The translations under genes were made by a program, and so were the position numbers. The notes under the pieces were generated by a model. That model was not told where the DNA came from and did no database searches. It was given only the letters and a program-made list of their open reading frames with translations. Source: Luteimonas salinisoli (GTDB taxonomy: Bacteria; Pseudomonadota; Gammaproteobacteria; Xanthomonadales; Xanthomonadaceae). Taken from it: 52,514 nucleotides of DNA. The stretch spans positions 68,172 through 120,685 of the forward strand of contig NZ_JACCKA010000093.1 of the NCBI RefSeq assembly GCF_013425525.1, read 5' to 3'. This document shows, in pieces, positions 40,347-50,098 of this stretch (its first letter is position 1; every line of letters begins with the position of its first letter).

Positions 40347-43183
40347 AGTGGCACCACCGGGTTGCCACTCAGCGCGGCCTTGGCGATGCAGTCGAGGCAG
40401 ACTTCCTGAAACTGTACAAGTTCCATATCCAGGCTCGTCGGCCCCACGAAGCTCTTCTTCCCCGCATGCACCCGGATCTCGCCCGGGCAGGCGATGACGA
40501 TGTTGCCGTCCTCGATGGTCAGGCTGGCCCCGCCTGCTGTTGCCAGGTGGATGGTCTTGCCGGCGGCCATCTCGATTTCGGCGTTGGCGCTGATCAGCTT
40601 CAGCTGGTCCTTCGACTGCAGCTTGAGCTGGTCGTTCTGGGCCTGGAAGTCCAGCTCGCCTTCGCCGGTCACCAGGCTGAGCGTGATTTCCTCCTGCTGG
40701 CCCTCCACCGCGGCGGCGAGCATGCCGATGGCCTGGCCGGCGTGCAGGCGCAGATTGCCGGCCACCGCCAGGTGGCTGGCCTGGCCGCTGGCCAGGGTGA
40801 GGGTCTCGCCGACCGCCCAGGTCAGGCCTTGGCCGGCCACCAGGCCGATACCGGCCGGCGCGGCCAGCCCCAGCAGGGCGTCGCCGGTGTGCGGGATGCG
40901 GCCCGCGCCGGCGGCAGGGCTGCGCTCGACGGCCGCACCGCGCGCGTCGTCGAACCCGTCGCCGGGCACGGTGGTCTTGGCGCTCGCCAGCAGGGCCTGC
41001 AGCGGCGCCTGGTCGTCGACCAGGCGCGAGGCGGCGACGGCGTGGGCGCCCTCGTGGCCGGCCAGGCGCACGGTCTGGTGGGTGGCGGCGGCGCTGGAGA
41101 AGGTCTCGCCCAGCGCCCGCAGTTGCCCGAGCAGTGCGGCCGGGCCGACGGCATCGCCGGCCGGGGTCTCGCCCGGCTTGTCGTAGGCGCTCAGCCACAG
41201 CCCGGCCTCGGCCCGCACCGCGCCCCAGGCGTCGGTGCGCAGCTCGAAGCCTTCGCCGCGGAAGCTGCCGCGGTAGTTGTCGGCCTGGTTGATCAGGTGG
41301 CCGAGGTTGAGCTGGCTGGCGGCCTGGGTGGTCGCCAGCTGCAGGCGCAGCTGGCCGTCGCTGTCGTCGAACACGAGGCGGCTGTGGCCTTCGCCGCCCC
41401 ATTCCTTGGATTTGACGCCCCACAGGGCGGCGGCGTTGCGGTGCGCATCGTCGCCGGCGCCCATGCCGTGCCAGGGCGGCGCGTGGCCGCCGGCGAGGTT
41501 GGCCTGGGCGCTGGGGCGATGGTCGGAGGCCTGGGCATAGGCGCTGGCATCGGCGTCCGCCGAGCGCCCACCGGGCGTCGGCGCCACGCCTGCCTCGCCC
41601 TGGCCGTTGTACAGCGCGCCGGTCACCACCGGGCGATCGATATCGCCCTCCAGGAACGCGACCAGCACCTCCTGCCCGATCCGCGGCAGGAACTGGCTGC
41701 CCACGCCCGGCCCGGCGTAGCGCTGCGCCACGCGCAGCCAGCAGCTGTCGGCGGCCTCGCCGGCGCCCTGGCCCTGCTGCCAGTGGAAGCGCACGCGGAT
41801 CCGGCCGAGCCGGTCGCAGTGGAGCTCCTGCGCGCCGGACGGACTGGGCTGGCCGTCGGCGCCGACCACGATCGCGGTCTGGTAGCCGGGTGCGGTGGGG
41901 CGCGGGTTGAGGCGGGCGCCGGTCTCGTCGGCAAGCACCGGGCGCCAAGGGCGCTCGCGGTCCACGCCCTCGAAGCGGTTGGCATAGCCCACGGCGTCGG
42001 CGCGGGCGAGGATGGCGCGCTCGCCCTCCGCGTCGTCGGCGTCGCGGGGCCAGGCCGGCGCCGGGCCGAGCCGGGTGCCGATGCCCTGGCGCAGATCCAG
42101 CGGCAGGTTGTTGACGCCGGCTTGGTGGATCCGGGTGATCAGCACTTCGGACGGGGGCGTTTCGCCCTGGGCCGGGGCCTGGGTCAGGCGGAACCAGGTG
42201 CCGGCGCGGAAGCTGCGCGCCGTGCCCTGCCCGAACCACGCCTGCTGCCGCGCCTCGCGCGCCTGCGCCAGCAGGCCGGCCAGGCGCTCGGCCTCGCCCG
42301 AGCCGGCGAAGGCATACGCGCCGGACGGGTCGTAGGCTTCCAGCGCCGCGTCGGCCGCGCCGGCGGACTCGAGCGGCAGCTGCGCGGTTCCGGCCTGGCA
42401 GGTTTGGTAGTCGCTGCTGAGCAGGGTCAGGCGGCCGGCGCCGATGCCGCGGCGGCGGCCGAAGGCCAGGATGCTGTCGTGCGATTCGGTGGCGTCGCTG
42501 CGGTGGAAGCGCACCCCGCCGTGCCGCTCGGAGCCGGCGTCCTCCGGCTGCGCTGCGCTGTCGGCGAAGATCACCATGCGGTGGCCGCAGGCGTCGTCCT
42601 CCGACTCTTCCAGCCGCCAACCCAGCCCTTCCTCGGCCAGCAGCCGGCCGATGAAATCGAAATCGCTCTCGCGGTATTGCACGCAATAGCTGCGCGGCCG
42701 CGCCTGGGCCAGGAACGGGCCGACGTCGTCGCCCAGCCGCCAGGCCGCCAGCGGCGCGTAGCCGGCGAACACGGTTTCCACGATCTCGGCCACGCTGCGT
42801 TCCTGGAACACGCGGCTGTGGCGGCCCTGGGTGAGCAGCCAGGTCCACGGCACCAGGCACAGGCGGTAGCGCGCCATGCCGCCGTCGGTGCCGATGCAGG
42901 CCGCCTCGCGCACCAGGCCGGTGCGTACGGCCTGGCCGCCGTCGGCCAGCCGGGTCAGCAGCCGCGCCGGCCGGCCGAGCCAGCCGTCCAGCGGCAGGCC
43001 GGCATCGGGCGAGAGCGCGTCCACCCACCACTCGAACCCCTGCGAGAGTTCCTCGCGGCCGCGCCAGCGTTCCACCAGCAGGTCGGCGGGCGCGTCGGGC
43101 AGTTCCAGGCGATAGAGGCGGGTCGCATCGTCGATGCGGATGAGCGAGGCCAGAGCATCGCGCACGTCTTCCAATGAGTGCAT
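40343..43183 (-). CDS. vgrG: T6SS spike protein VgrG
   Basis: 946 aa trimeric puncturing spike. It begins with the gp27-like base (RLYRLELPDAPADLLVERWR, ESDFDFIGRLLAEEGLGWRLEE), continues with the gp5-like OB region (ELHCDRLGRIRVRFHWQ, SQFLPRIGQEVLVAFLEGDI) and the linker VKSKEWGGEGHSRLVFDDSD. A long C-terminal part carries the beta-helical DUF2345 repeats (about 640-900). The end, EVCLDCIAKAALSGNPVVPL, has a CxxC. No separate toxin domain is attached, so cargo is delivered through the DUF4123 adaptor encoded next. The gene is divergent from tssA, with 175 bp between starts. Confidence 0.93.
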   Translation of the reverse strand: MHSLEDVRDALASLIRIDDATRLYRLELPDAPADLLVERWRGREELSQGFEWWVDALSPDAGLPLDGWLGRPARLLTRLADGGQAVRTGLVREAACIGTDGGMARYRLCLVPWTWLLTQGRHSRVFQERSVAEIVETVFAGYAPLAAWRLGDDVGPFLAQARPRSYCVQYRESDFDFIGRLLAEEGLGWRLEESEDDACGHRMVIFADSAAQPEDAGSERHGGVRFHRSDATESHDSILAFGRRRGIGAGRLTLLSSDYQTCQAGTAQLPLESAGAADAALEAYDPSGAYAFAGSGEAERLAGLLAQAREARQQAWFGQGTARSFRAGTWFRLTQAPAQGETPPSEVLITRIHQAGVNNLPLDLRQGIGTRLGPAPAWPRDADDAEGERAILARADAVGYANRFEGVDRERPWRPVLADETGARLNPRPTAPGYQTAIVVGADGQPSPSGAQELHCDRLGRIRVRFHWQQGQGAGEAADSCWLRVAQRYAGPGVGSQFLPRIGQEVLVAFLEGDIDRPVVTGALYNGQGEAGVAPTPGGRSADADASAYAQASDHRPSAQANLAGGHAPPWHGMGAGDDAHRNAAALWGVKSKEWGGEGHSRLVFDDSDGQLRLQLATTQAASQLNLGHLINQADNYRGSFRGEGFELRTDAWGAVRAEAGLWLSAYDKPGETPAGDAVGPAALLGQLRALGETFSSAAATHQTVRLAGHEGAHAVAASRLVDDQAPLQALLASAKTTVPGDGFDDARGAAVERSPAAGAGRIPHTGDALLGLAAPAGIGLVAGQGLTWAVGETLTLASGQASHLAVAGNLRLHAGQAIGMLAAAVEGQQEEITLSLVTGEGELDFQAQNDQLKLQSKDQLKLISANAEIEMAAGKTIHLATAGGASLTIEDGNIVIACPGEIRVHAGKKSFVGPTSLDMELVQFQEVCLDCIAKAALSGNPVVPL

Positions 43184-43321
43184 CACGCAGACTCCGTGGC
43201 TTGACCAGGCCCCGTCCGCTCCGTGCGACACCCTCGCGACGGTCCGGCGGTGGCCGACTTCCTGTTCCGCAACTTAGCAAAAACCGCGGCCCTCGAGTAT
43301 AGGGAAAGTCCGGCGACTCTG

Positions 43322-43327
43322 TAGAAT
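43322..43327 (+). promoter_or_regulatory. Candidate -10 box for tssA
   Basis: TAGAATCGG, 31 bases before the tssA ATG, in the 175-bp divergent gap with vgrG. A clear -35 box is not seen. The gap also contains an A-rich patch (AGCAAAAACC) near 43277 that could serve the vgrG side. Confidence 0.4.
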
Positions 43328-43358
43328 CGGTTCCACAATCCACCTGCCGAGCACCGCC

Positions 43359-44420
43359 ATGCTGGAACTGGAAGACCTGCTGGCCCCGATCTCCGAGGAC
43401 CTGCCCACCGGCGAGGACCTGTCGTTCTCCCCCGAATTCGACGCGATCCAGGAAGCCCGCCGCGCCGACGACCCGACCCTCGAGCAGGGCGAATGGGTCA
43501 CCGACATCAAGTACGCCGACTGGACCGCGGCCTCGAAGATGTGCGCCGAACTGCTGCAGCGGCGCACCAAGGACCTTCGCCTGAGCGCGTGGCTGGCCGA
43601 GGCCAATGCGCAGGTGCACGGCTTCCCCGGGCTGACCATCGGTTTCCGGCTGGTGGCCGGGCTGTGCGACCGCTACTGGGACGAGGTGCACCCGCAGGCC
43701 GCGGACGGCGACTACGAGGAGCGCATCGGCAACCTCGCCTGGCTGCTCACCAACGCGCTGCAATGGCTGCGCACGCTGCCGATCGCGCAGGGCCCGCAGG
43801 GGCGCTTCGGGCTGGGCGATTTCGAGGCGGCGCATGCCCGCAGCGGCGCCGGGGAAGCCGGCGGCGAGGGCCAGCCGGACCTCGAGCTGATGGAGGCCGC
43901 GCGTCGCGACACCCCGCACGAGTTCTACCTGCAGCTGATGCGGGACGTGCCCGACTGCGTGGCGGCGCTGCAGGAGCTGCAGCTGTCGGTGGACGCGCGG
44001 CTGGGCACCGACGGCCCCAGCTTCACGCCGGTGCGCGACCAGCTGGAGCACCTACAGAAGACCGTGCTGCGCTTCGCGCGCGATGCCGGGGTGCTGGTCG
44101 GCGACGCGGGCGCTGCCGGCGACGGCCCGGCCGACGATGCCGAAGGCGGCGCGGCCGGCGCGGAAACGCAGGCGGCCACCGGCCAGGGCGGGGCGATCGC
44201 CTCGCGCCGGCAGGCGCTGGCGCAACTGCGCCAGGTGGCGGAGTTCTTCCGCCGCACCGAGCCGCACAGCCCGGTGGCGTATCTGGCCGACAAGGCCGCG
44301 CGCTGGGGCGAGATGCCGCTGCACGTATGGCTGAAGCGGGTGATCAAGGACGATAACGCCCTGTCGCAGGTGGAAGAGTTGTTGGACGTCGACGGCAGCC
44401 AGGAGTCGTTCGGGGGCTGA
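43359..44420 (+). CDS. tssA: T6SS assembly protein TssA
   Basis: 353 aa. The ImpA N-terminal domain opens with LLAPISEDLPTGEDLSFSPEFDAIQ and includes LLQRRTKDLRLSAWLAEANA and DRYWDEVHPQAADGDYEERI. An Ala/Gly-rich linker (about 245-280) precedes a short C-terminal helical domain ending EMPLHVWLKRVIKDDNALSQVEELL. TssA binds the baseplate and primes and caps the growing contractile tail. No tail sheath genes follow; a REP element separates it from the convergent OmpA-like gene, so it appears to be a single-gene transcript. Confidence 0.92.
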   Translation: MLELEDLLAPISEDLPTGEDLSFSPEFDAIQEARRADDPTLEQGEWVTDIKYADWTAASKMCAELLQRRTKDLRLSAWLAEANAQVHGFPGLTIGFRLVAGLCDRYWDEVHPQAADGDYEERIGNLAWLLTNALQWLRTLPIAQGPQGRFGLGDFEAAHARSGAGEAGGEGQPDLELMEAARRDTPHEFYLQLMRDVPDCVAALQELQLSVDARLGTDGPSFTPVRDQLEHLQKTVLRFARDAGVLVGDAGAAGDGPADDAEGGAAGAETQAATGQGGAIASRRQALAQLRQVAEFFRRTEPHSPVAYLADKAARWGEMPLHVWLKRVIKDDNALSQVEELLDVDGSQESFGG

Positions 44421-44480
44421 CCCCTCGGATCACCGGGGGCGGCGCCGGGGCCCCATACTCCGGGGGCGGCCCAGATTCCC

Positions 44481-44587
44481 GTAGGAGCGGCCCATGGCCG
44501 CGAAGGCCGCGGGAGATTCCGGTGGGGATGGCGGCTATACCGGGCGCTGCCGACCGCGCCGGCTTTCGCGTGCATGGCACGCTCCCA
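44481..44587. repeat. GTAG-type REP pair (inverted)
   Basis: Left half GTAGGAGCGGCCCATGGCCG, right half GCATGGCACGCTCC, between the convergent ends of tssA and the OmpA-like gene. It matches the copy at 1363 in orientation and size (107 bp). Confidence 0.85.
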
Positions 44588-44632
44588 AGAGAGCCGGCCG
44601 CCCGCGACACCGGGCGCGGCCGAATGCCTTGC

Positions 44633-45394
44633 TCAGAGCACGCGGAACTGGATGCGGCGGTTGCGGGCGCGACCGTCGTCGGTGGCGTTGTCGGCGATCG
44701 GCTCGTCCGGACCCTTGCCGAGCACGCTCAGGTTGGCGCGCGGGATGCCCTGCTCTACCAGGTAGCTGCGCACCGCTTCGGCACGCGCCTGGCTGAGCGC
44801 CAGGTTGGCCTGGCGCTGGCCGACGTCGTCGGTATGGCCGACGATCTGCACGCGGGCATCGCCGATCTCCTGCAGCTTCTCGGCCATCTCGTCGAGGATG
44901 TAGCGGCCCAGATCGGTGAGCCGCGCGCTGCCGCTCTCGAACTCGATGATGCGGTCGCCCAGCGTGGCGTCCAGCAGCCCCTGCCCGGAACCGCCGGTGC
45001 CGAGACTGTTGGTCACGGTGTAGGTGCTGTTGCTGGCCAGGCTGAGCTCGCTGGCGACCTGCTGACGCTGCGCCTCGTTCACCACCTCACCGCTGATGCG
45101 CACGGCCTGGCCGTTGACCTCCAGCTTGCCCGCCGAGACGCGCTGCAGGCCCGGACCGATCATGCCGGCGACGTAGCGGCCCCAGTTGGGCGGCGTCGGA
45201 ATGGATTCCACCTGCACCCGGTCGACCACCCGCTCGCTGCCGTAGACCTCGCGCAGCTTCTCCAGGATCTGCGTCTTGGTGGCCTGGTCCGGCACCACGC
45301 CCTCGGCGATCACCGGCGCCGCGGCGTCCTGGGCGGTCAGGGCGCCGGCGCACAGCGCCAGGACGAGGAAAGCGACGACACGCTGCATGTTCAT
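44633..45394 (-). CDS. OmpA-family peptidoglycan-binding protein of the T6SS locus
   Basis: 253 aa, exported by an N-terminal signal sequence (VVAFLVLALCAGALTAQ). The middle (about 35-135) has a BON-like pattern (EKLREVYGSERVVDRVQVE, AVRISGEVVNEAQRQQVA). The C-terminal OmpA domain reads IIEFESGSARLTDLG, then IVGHTDDVGQRQANLALSQA and RARNRRIQFRV, with the Asp and Arg that hold peptidoglycan. Its start overlaps the tagF stop by ATGA. It could anchor the T6SS membrane complex to the cell wall, a job that TagL-type or TssL extensions do elsewhere. Confidence 0.85.
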   Translation of the reverse strand: MNMQRVVAFLVLALCAGALTAQDAAAPVIAEGVVPDQATKTQILEKLREVYGSERVVDRVQVESIPTPPNWGRYVAGMIGPGLQRVSAGKLEVNGQAVRISGEVVNEAQRQQVASELSLASNSTYTVTNSLGTGGSGQGLLDATLGDRIIEFESGSARLTDLGRYILDEMAEKLQEIGDARVQIVGHTDDVGQRQANLALSQARAEAVRSYLVEQGIPRANLSVLGKGPDEPIADNATDDGRARNRRIQFRVL

Positions 45395-46374
45395 GCTCCG
45401 AGGAAGGTTTCGCCGAAGATCGCGCGCGCGGCCTTCAGCGACAGGTCGTGGCGGTCGACGTAGCTGGCCAGCTTGTTGAGCGCGTAATCGCCGGGCAGGT
45501 GATCGTCCACCCACTCGGCGTCGTCGACCCGGATCAGGTGTTCGGCGGCGGCCTGGGGATCGAGCACCGCGCGCAGGATCTGCTGGTCGGCGCCGTTGAA
45601 GCCGACGATCATCCGCGGCGCGTCCTCGTCGCGCACCAGCACCGCCAGCTCGAAGTCGCCGCGGGCGACGAAAGCGGCGACGATGTCCAGCCAGAACGCG
45701 CCCACCAGCGGCCGGTACAGCGGATCGCGCGGCAGCGGCAGCTCCAGGCCCTTGTCGATCGTGACGCCGCTGCCGGTGAGCACCGGCTGCAGCAGCAGCC
45801 CCAACGCCGGCAGGGTGCGCCGCAGCACCACGTCGGCATGCCCGGAATCGCGCAGCAGCCGCTCGAGCGAGCCGATCGTCTGCAGGTCCATGAAATCGGC
45901 GAACGGCGCCGCGTAGGCCGTCGGATCGATGCTCAGGTCGTAGCGGCTCTCGGCCAGTTCCTGCAGCGCCGCGGCCGCCTCGTCCGCGTCGACCGCGCTG
46001 CGCGCCTGCCGCGACAACCCGTTCCAGACCCGGCTGAGCGCCATCGGGCTGCGACCGATGAAGCCGAGCGGGCTGCCCACCTCCAGGCGGATCGCCGAGA
46101 GCAGCGGGAAGCGCCGCTGCGAGGCGTCGCGGCTGGGCAGGAAGTGTCCGCACACCACCAGCCGGCTACGCGAGCCCATGAAGGCGTAGTGGACGTCCGG
46201 CGCCTGGTCGTAGAGGCGCTTCCAGTCGGGATTCTGGCTGAGCAGTTCGATGCTGCTGCCGGCCCAGCGGTCCAGCAGGCCCATCAACTGGTGATTGTCG
46301 GCGGTGCGCACGAAGTCCCCGCGGGAGGGGACCTTGCCGAAGTAGCTGACCGCCGCCGAGACCGTCTGCGTCAT
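45391..46374 (-). CDS. tagF: T6SS-associated protein TagF (ImpM)
   Basis: 327 aa. Family pattern: SYFGKVPSRGDFVRTADNHQ at the N-terminus, then WKRLYDQAPDVHYAFMGS and VVCGHFLPSRDASQRRFPL. TagF is a cytoplasmic regulator that in Pseudomonas represses T6SS assembly after translation through Fha. Here it is longer than the minimal ImpM domain, with a C-terminal half (about 165-327) of unassigned function ending DLSLKAARAIFGETF. Overlaps with tssM before it and the OmpA gene after it suggest one translation-coupled operon. Confidence 0.88.
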   Translation of the reverse strand: MTQTVSAAVSYFGKVPSRGDFVRTADNHQLMGLLDRWAGSSIELLSQNPDWKRLYDQAPDVHYAFMGSRSRLVVCGHFLPSRDASQRRFPLLSAIRLEVGSPLGFIGRSPMALSRVWNGLSRQARSAVDADEAAAALQELAESRYDLSIDPTAYAAPFADFMDLQTIGSLERLLRDSGHADVVLRRTLPALGLLLQPVLTGSGVTIDKGLELPLPRDPLYRPLVGAFWLDIVAAFVARGDFELAVLVRDEDAPRMIVGFNGADQQILRAVLDPQAAAEHLIRVDDAEWVDDHLPGDYALNKLASYVDRHDLSLKAARAIFGETFLGA

Positions 46375-49300
46375 GCGCCCTCCTCCGTGTCCTGCGCGTC
46401 CGCGGAACGCGCCGTCGCCCCGGCGACCGTCGCCGGCAGCTGCAGTCCGCGCTGCCAGTCGCTGTTGCCTCCGCCCGAACCGGGACGGCGGGTGATGCGC
46501 ATCACCACCGACACCGACACGCCCTCCTTTTCCCAGGTCAGGGTGCTGCTGTCGTCGCGATGCGCGGCCGAGGCCAGCTCCATCATCCGCGCCAGGCCGT
46601 TGCCGCCCGGCGCGTTGACCAGCTCCACGGTGCGTCCGTCGCTGGTCACCGCCGACAGCTTCACCCCGGGGATCGCGCCCGGGTTCGGCCATTGGAAGGT
46701 CTGCCAGGCCGGCGGGGTGTTGCGATAGCGCAGGACCTGGCCGTCGATCTCGAGGGTGAACTCGACCGCGCCGATCGCCGGCTGCGGTTGGATCTCGAAG
46801 ATCGTGGTGTCCGCGGCGCCGGCCCCGCCCGGCTGGCCGCTCACCCAGTCGCCGTAGCCACTGACCAGCGCCGGCTGCAGGGTGATGCCGAGGCCGGCCC
46901 AGCGCCGCGCCTCGAGCAGGTTGCCCCGCTGCAGCACCAGGGTGCCCAGGGTTTCCTTGTTGAACGCCGCGATCGCGCCGGAGGCGCCGAAGATCGCCGC
47001 CACGTCGCTGGGTGCGGCATCGACGTCCGCGCCGGGATCGAACGGAAACTGCCGGCCGATGCGGCCGCGGAACGGTTCGTAGACCTGCGCCGCCCAGACC
47101 CGGTTGACCTCGGCCTCGGTGGGCGGCACCAGCGCGGCGAAGGTCTCGGTGAGCGGCCGCAGCAGCAGCGGCCGCAGCGCATCGCGCTGGCCCTCGTCCA
47201 GGCCGGTGAGCATCTGCTCGTCGACCAGCGCCAGCGCCGCATTGAGCTCCGAGCCCTCGTTGCCCAGGGTGTCCTGCATCAGCCGGCGCGCGCCGGGGCC
47301 CGGCTCGCCCTCGGTGCGGATCGCGTTGAGCCGGCTGCGCAGCTTGCCCAGGGTCTGGAAGTAGCTGTCGATCAGTGCGGCGCCGTCGCGCTTGGACACC
47401 AGCCGCGCGAAGCCTTCGAAGGCCTTGCCGATCGGGCCCATCGGCGCGGTGGCCGGCCGGCCCGTTTCCGGGTCGACCTGCGAGGACACCGACGACGGCG
47501 TACGCCGCAGGATCACTCGCTGGAACCAGGCGACGAAGCCGCCCTTGGCCGCGTCCATGCCGCCGGCCGCGGCGGCGGGGTTGTCCCAGACGGTCTGCTC
47601 GTTGACCGCCTCGAGCAGCGCGCGCAGCGGCGAATTCTGCGGGTCGCCGATGCTGTTCATGCGGGTGACGGCGGCATCGAAGCTGCCGAACGGCGCCACG
47701 CTCACGCCCTGCAGGAACTTCTGCCACTCCTGCGCGTACTCCTGCTTGTACATCGTCGCCAGCTCGCGCGAGATGTGCTCGGGGCTGCCGGCCAGCGAAA
47801 GATCGCTCTGCTCGGTGGTGTCGAGCACCCAGTCGGTGGTGCTCAGCTCGGTGTTGGCGGCCTCGTCGATCGCACCCTTGACGTAGTCCTCCCAGGCCTT
47901 GCGCGAGAACGCCCCGGAGATGGCGTAGCTGCCGGCGATGGCATCCTTGTTGCGCTCGTCGCCGATCAGGCTGTTGACCGTGATCGTGGGGAAGCGGGTG
48001 GCCGCGCGCGCCTTGACCTGGGCGAAAACGCGGTTGATCGCCGGCTCGCCGCGGGTGGCCTGGGTCAGCGCGGCGCGGGCGTCGGAAATCAGCGAGACGC
48101 GGGTGTCGACCCGCGGCCAGGCCGGATGGTCGGCACGGGCGACATAGAAGCTCATCAGCTTCTCCGCCGCGCGTGCCATGTCCTCGCGCGACATCTGGCC
48201 GCGGTTGGCATCGAGCCAGCCGCGCCAGAAGCGGGTGAGCTGGTGGCCCAGGTGGGCGCGCTCGACGCGCTCGGGATTGCCGAGCATCAGGTAGGTCTTG
48301 AGCGCGTTGTAGGCATCGTTGGTATCGGTGGGCGAGGCCTCCTGGTACAGGCTTTCCTCCTTCGCCTGCTCGCCCCGCGTGGGCTCGGCGAGCGCGTCTC
48401 CCTGCGCCACCACCTCACCGAGGAAGGCCTCGATGCGCGCGCCGGTCGGCGCCAGCATCACCTGGCGCATGCCGTCGAAGTACTCCTGCAGCAGCTTGGC
48501 CTCGATCCGGTCGCCCTGGTAGAGCCCGAGCCGGGTGGCCACGCTGCGCTGCTCGCGGTAGCGCGACACCTGCTCGAGTCGGTCCTGCAGCAGCAGCAGC
48601 GCGTCGATGCGGGATTTGAGGTCGACGCGCTCGTTCTGCACCCGGACCGCCTGCTCCAGGTCCTTGGTGGCGTTGGCGACCAGCTGGCGGTTGGTGGTGT
48701 AGGACCAGGTCCACAACCCCAGCACCAGCGCCAGCGCCGCCACCGCACCGAGGAACACCGCATAGCGCAACCGGGTCTGGTGCGGGCTGGAATACTGCTG
48801 CACCAGCTGGCGGTCGGCGAACACCACCTTGCGGAACAGGTCCTTGAGGAAGTGCGCGGTCTGCCCGGAGGGTTCGGAGCCAGCGGCGCGCGCCCCGCCC
48901 TGCAGCGAGAACTCCCGGCCGATGCGCTCGGAGGCGTAGTGCACCGAGTTGCCTTCCTGCAGCGCGCTGGTGAAGTAGAAGCCGCGGAACACCGGCTTGA
49001 ACTGGTACGGATTGTCCTCGAACAGCGTCGCCACGAAGGTCCGCAGCGCCGGCTTGATGCCGACGAACTCCAGCGGCAGCGCCAGCAGCCCGGGCGACAC
49101 TTCCCGCCCGCGCTGCATCGCCATCTGCGCCAGGCTCATTTCCTTCAGACCGTCGGCGAGCTCGTCGAAATGCCGGTCGAAGCTGGCCAGCGCATCGCCG
49201 CCGGCCTGCGGATCGAACGGCAGCGTCGCGCCCCACACGTTCTCGCGCTCGGACGGGTCCAGGCCGCGGAAGAACTCGGTGAATCCGGCGATCAGGTCGG

Positions 49301-50081
49301 CCTTGGTGAACACCACGTAGACCGGCGCGAACACCTCGAGGCGCTCGGTGATCTCCTGCACCCGCTGGCGCAGGTTCTTGGCCAGCTCGATCGCGAACTC
49401 GGGCTTGCTGCCGGACAGCTCCGCGATGCTGGCGGCGATGATGATGCCGTTGATCGGCGCGCGGGGACGGTGCTTCTTCAGCAGGTCGAGGAACGTCAGC
49501 CACTCCAGCCGGTCCTCGACGCTCACCGAGTAGCGGCCGGCGGTGTCGAGCACGATCCCCTCGGTGGTGAAGTACCAGTCGCAGTTGCGGGTGCCGCCGA
49601 TGCCCTGGATGACGTTGCTGCGGTTGTCCTCGAACGGGAACTTCAGCCCGGAATTGAGGATCGCCGAACTCTTGCCGGCGGCGGGGTTGCCGATGATCAC
49701 GTACCAGGGCAGCTCGTACAGCGCCGCCTTGCCCTTGAGCACGCCGATCCGCGACGACTTGATCGCCTTGACCGCCTCGAGCATGCGCTCGCGCAGTGCC
49801 TCGGTGTCGGCACGCGTGGCGGGCTGCGCGTTGGCGACGGCGCGCTCCGCCTCGCCCTCGACCATCTGGTCCAGGCCCTTGGCGGCGCGCCGCGCGCGCA
49901 CCCGGCGCACTCCCCACACCATCGCCCAGACCAGCAGCGCCACGACCAGCAGCAGCAGCGCCCAGACGCCGATCTGGCGCAGGCCGTCGGCGCCGAAGTA
50001 CATCAGCGCGGCGGCGGAGGCGATGCCGATCACGGCCAGCACGCGGTAGTCGGTGAGGTAGTACCTGAGTCTGTAGAACAT
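46371..50081 (-). CDS. tssM: T6SS membrane-complex protein TssM
   Basis: 1236 aa, the IcmF-like inner-membrane component that bridges to the outer-membrane lipoprotein TssJ. Two N-terminal membrane segments (about 14-30, 38-58) precede a cytoplasmic NTPase domain with an intact Walker A GNPAAGKS at 131-138 and IVLDTAGRY. A third membrane segment (LRYAVFLGAVAALALVLGLW, about 430-450) leads into the large periplasmic region with the ImcF-related and C-terminal TssM domains (from about 480 to the end). The start at 50081 gives MFYRLRYYLTDYRVLAVIG; the frame remains open far upstream without protein-like sequence. Confidence 0.94.
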   Translation of the reverse strand: MFYRLRYYLTDYRVLAVIGIASAAALMYFGADGLRQIGVWALLLLVVALLVWAMVWGVRRVRARRAAKGLDQMVEGEAERAVANAQPATRADTEALRERMLEAVKAIKSSRIGVLKGKAALYELPWYVIIGNPAAGKSSAILNSGLKFPFEDNRSNVIQGIGGTRNCDWYFTTEGIVLDTAGRYSVSVEDRLEWLTFLDLLKKHRPRAPINGIIIAASIAELSGSKPEFAIELAKNLRQRVQEITERLEVFAPVYVVFTKADLIAGFTEFFRGLDPSERENVWGATLPFDPQAGGDALASFDRHFDELADGLKEMSLAQMAMQRGREVSPGLLALPLEFVGIKPALRTFVATLFEDNPYQFKPVFRGFYFTSALQEGNSVHYASERIGREFSLQGGARAAGSEPSGQTAHFLKDLFRKVVFADRQLVQQYSSPHQTRLRYAVFLGAVAALALVLGLWTWSYTTNRQLVANATKDLEQAVRVQNERVDLKSRIDALLLLQDRLEQVSRYREQRSVATRLGLYQGDRIEAKLLQEYFDGMRQVMLAPTGARIEAFLGEVVAQGDALAEPTRGEQAKEESLYQEASPTDTNDAYNALKTYLMLGNPERVERAHLGHQLTRFWRGWLDANRGQMSREDMARAAEKLMSFYVARADHPAWPRVDTRVSLISDARAALTQATRGEPAINRVFAQVKARAATRFPTITVNSLIGDERNKDAIAGSYAISGAFSRKAWEDYVKGAIDEAANTELSTTDWVLDTTEQSDLSLAGSPEHISRELATMYKQEYAQEWQKFLQGVSVAPFGSFDAAVTRMNSIGDPQNSPLRALLEAVNEQTVWDNPAAAAGGMDAAKGGFVAWFQRVILRRTPSSVSSQVDPETGRPATAPMGPIGKAFEGFARLVSKRDGAALIDSYFQTLGKLRSRLNAIRTEGEPGPGARRLMQDTLGNEGSELNAALALVDEQMLTGLDEGQRDALRPLLLRPLTETFAALVPPTEAEVNRVWAAQVYEPFRGRIGRQFPFDPGADVDAAPSDVAAIFGASGAIAAFNKETLGTLVLQRGNLLEARRWAGLGITLQPALVSGYGDWVSGQPGGAGAADTTIFEIQPQPAIGAVEFTLEIDGQVLRYRNTPPAWQTFQWPNPGAIPGVKLSAVTSDGRTVELVNAPGGNGLARMMELASAAHRDDSSTLTWEKEGVSVSVVMRITRRPGSGGGNSDWQRGLQLPATVAGATARSADAQDTEEGA

Positions 50082-50098
50082 CTGCGGGCGGGATCCGG

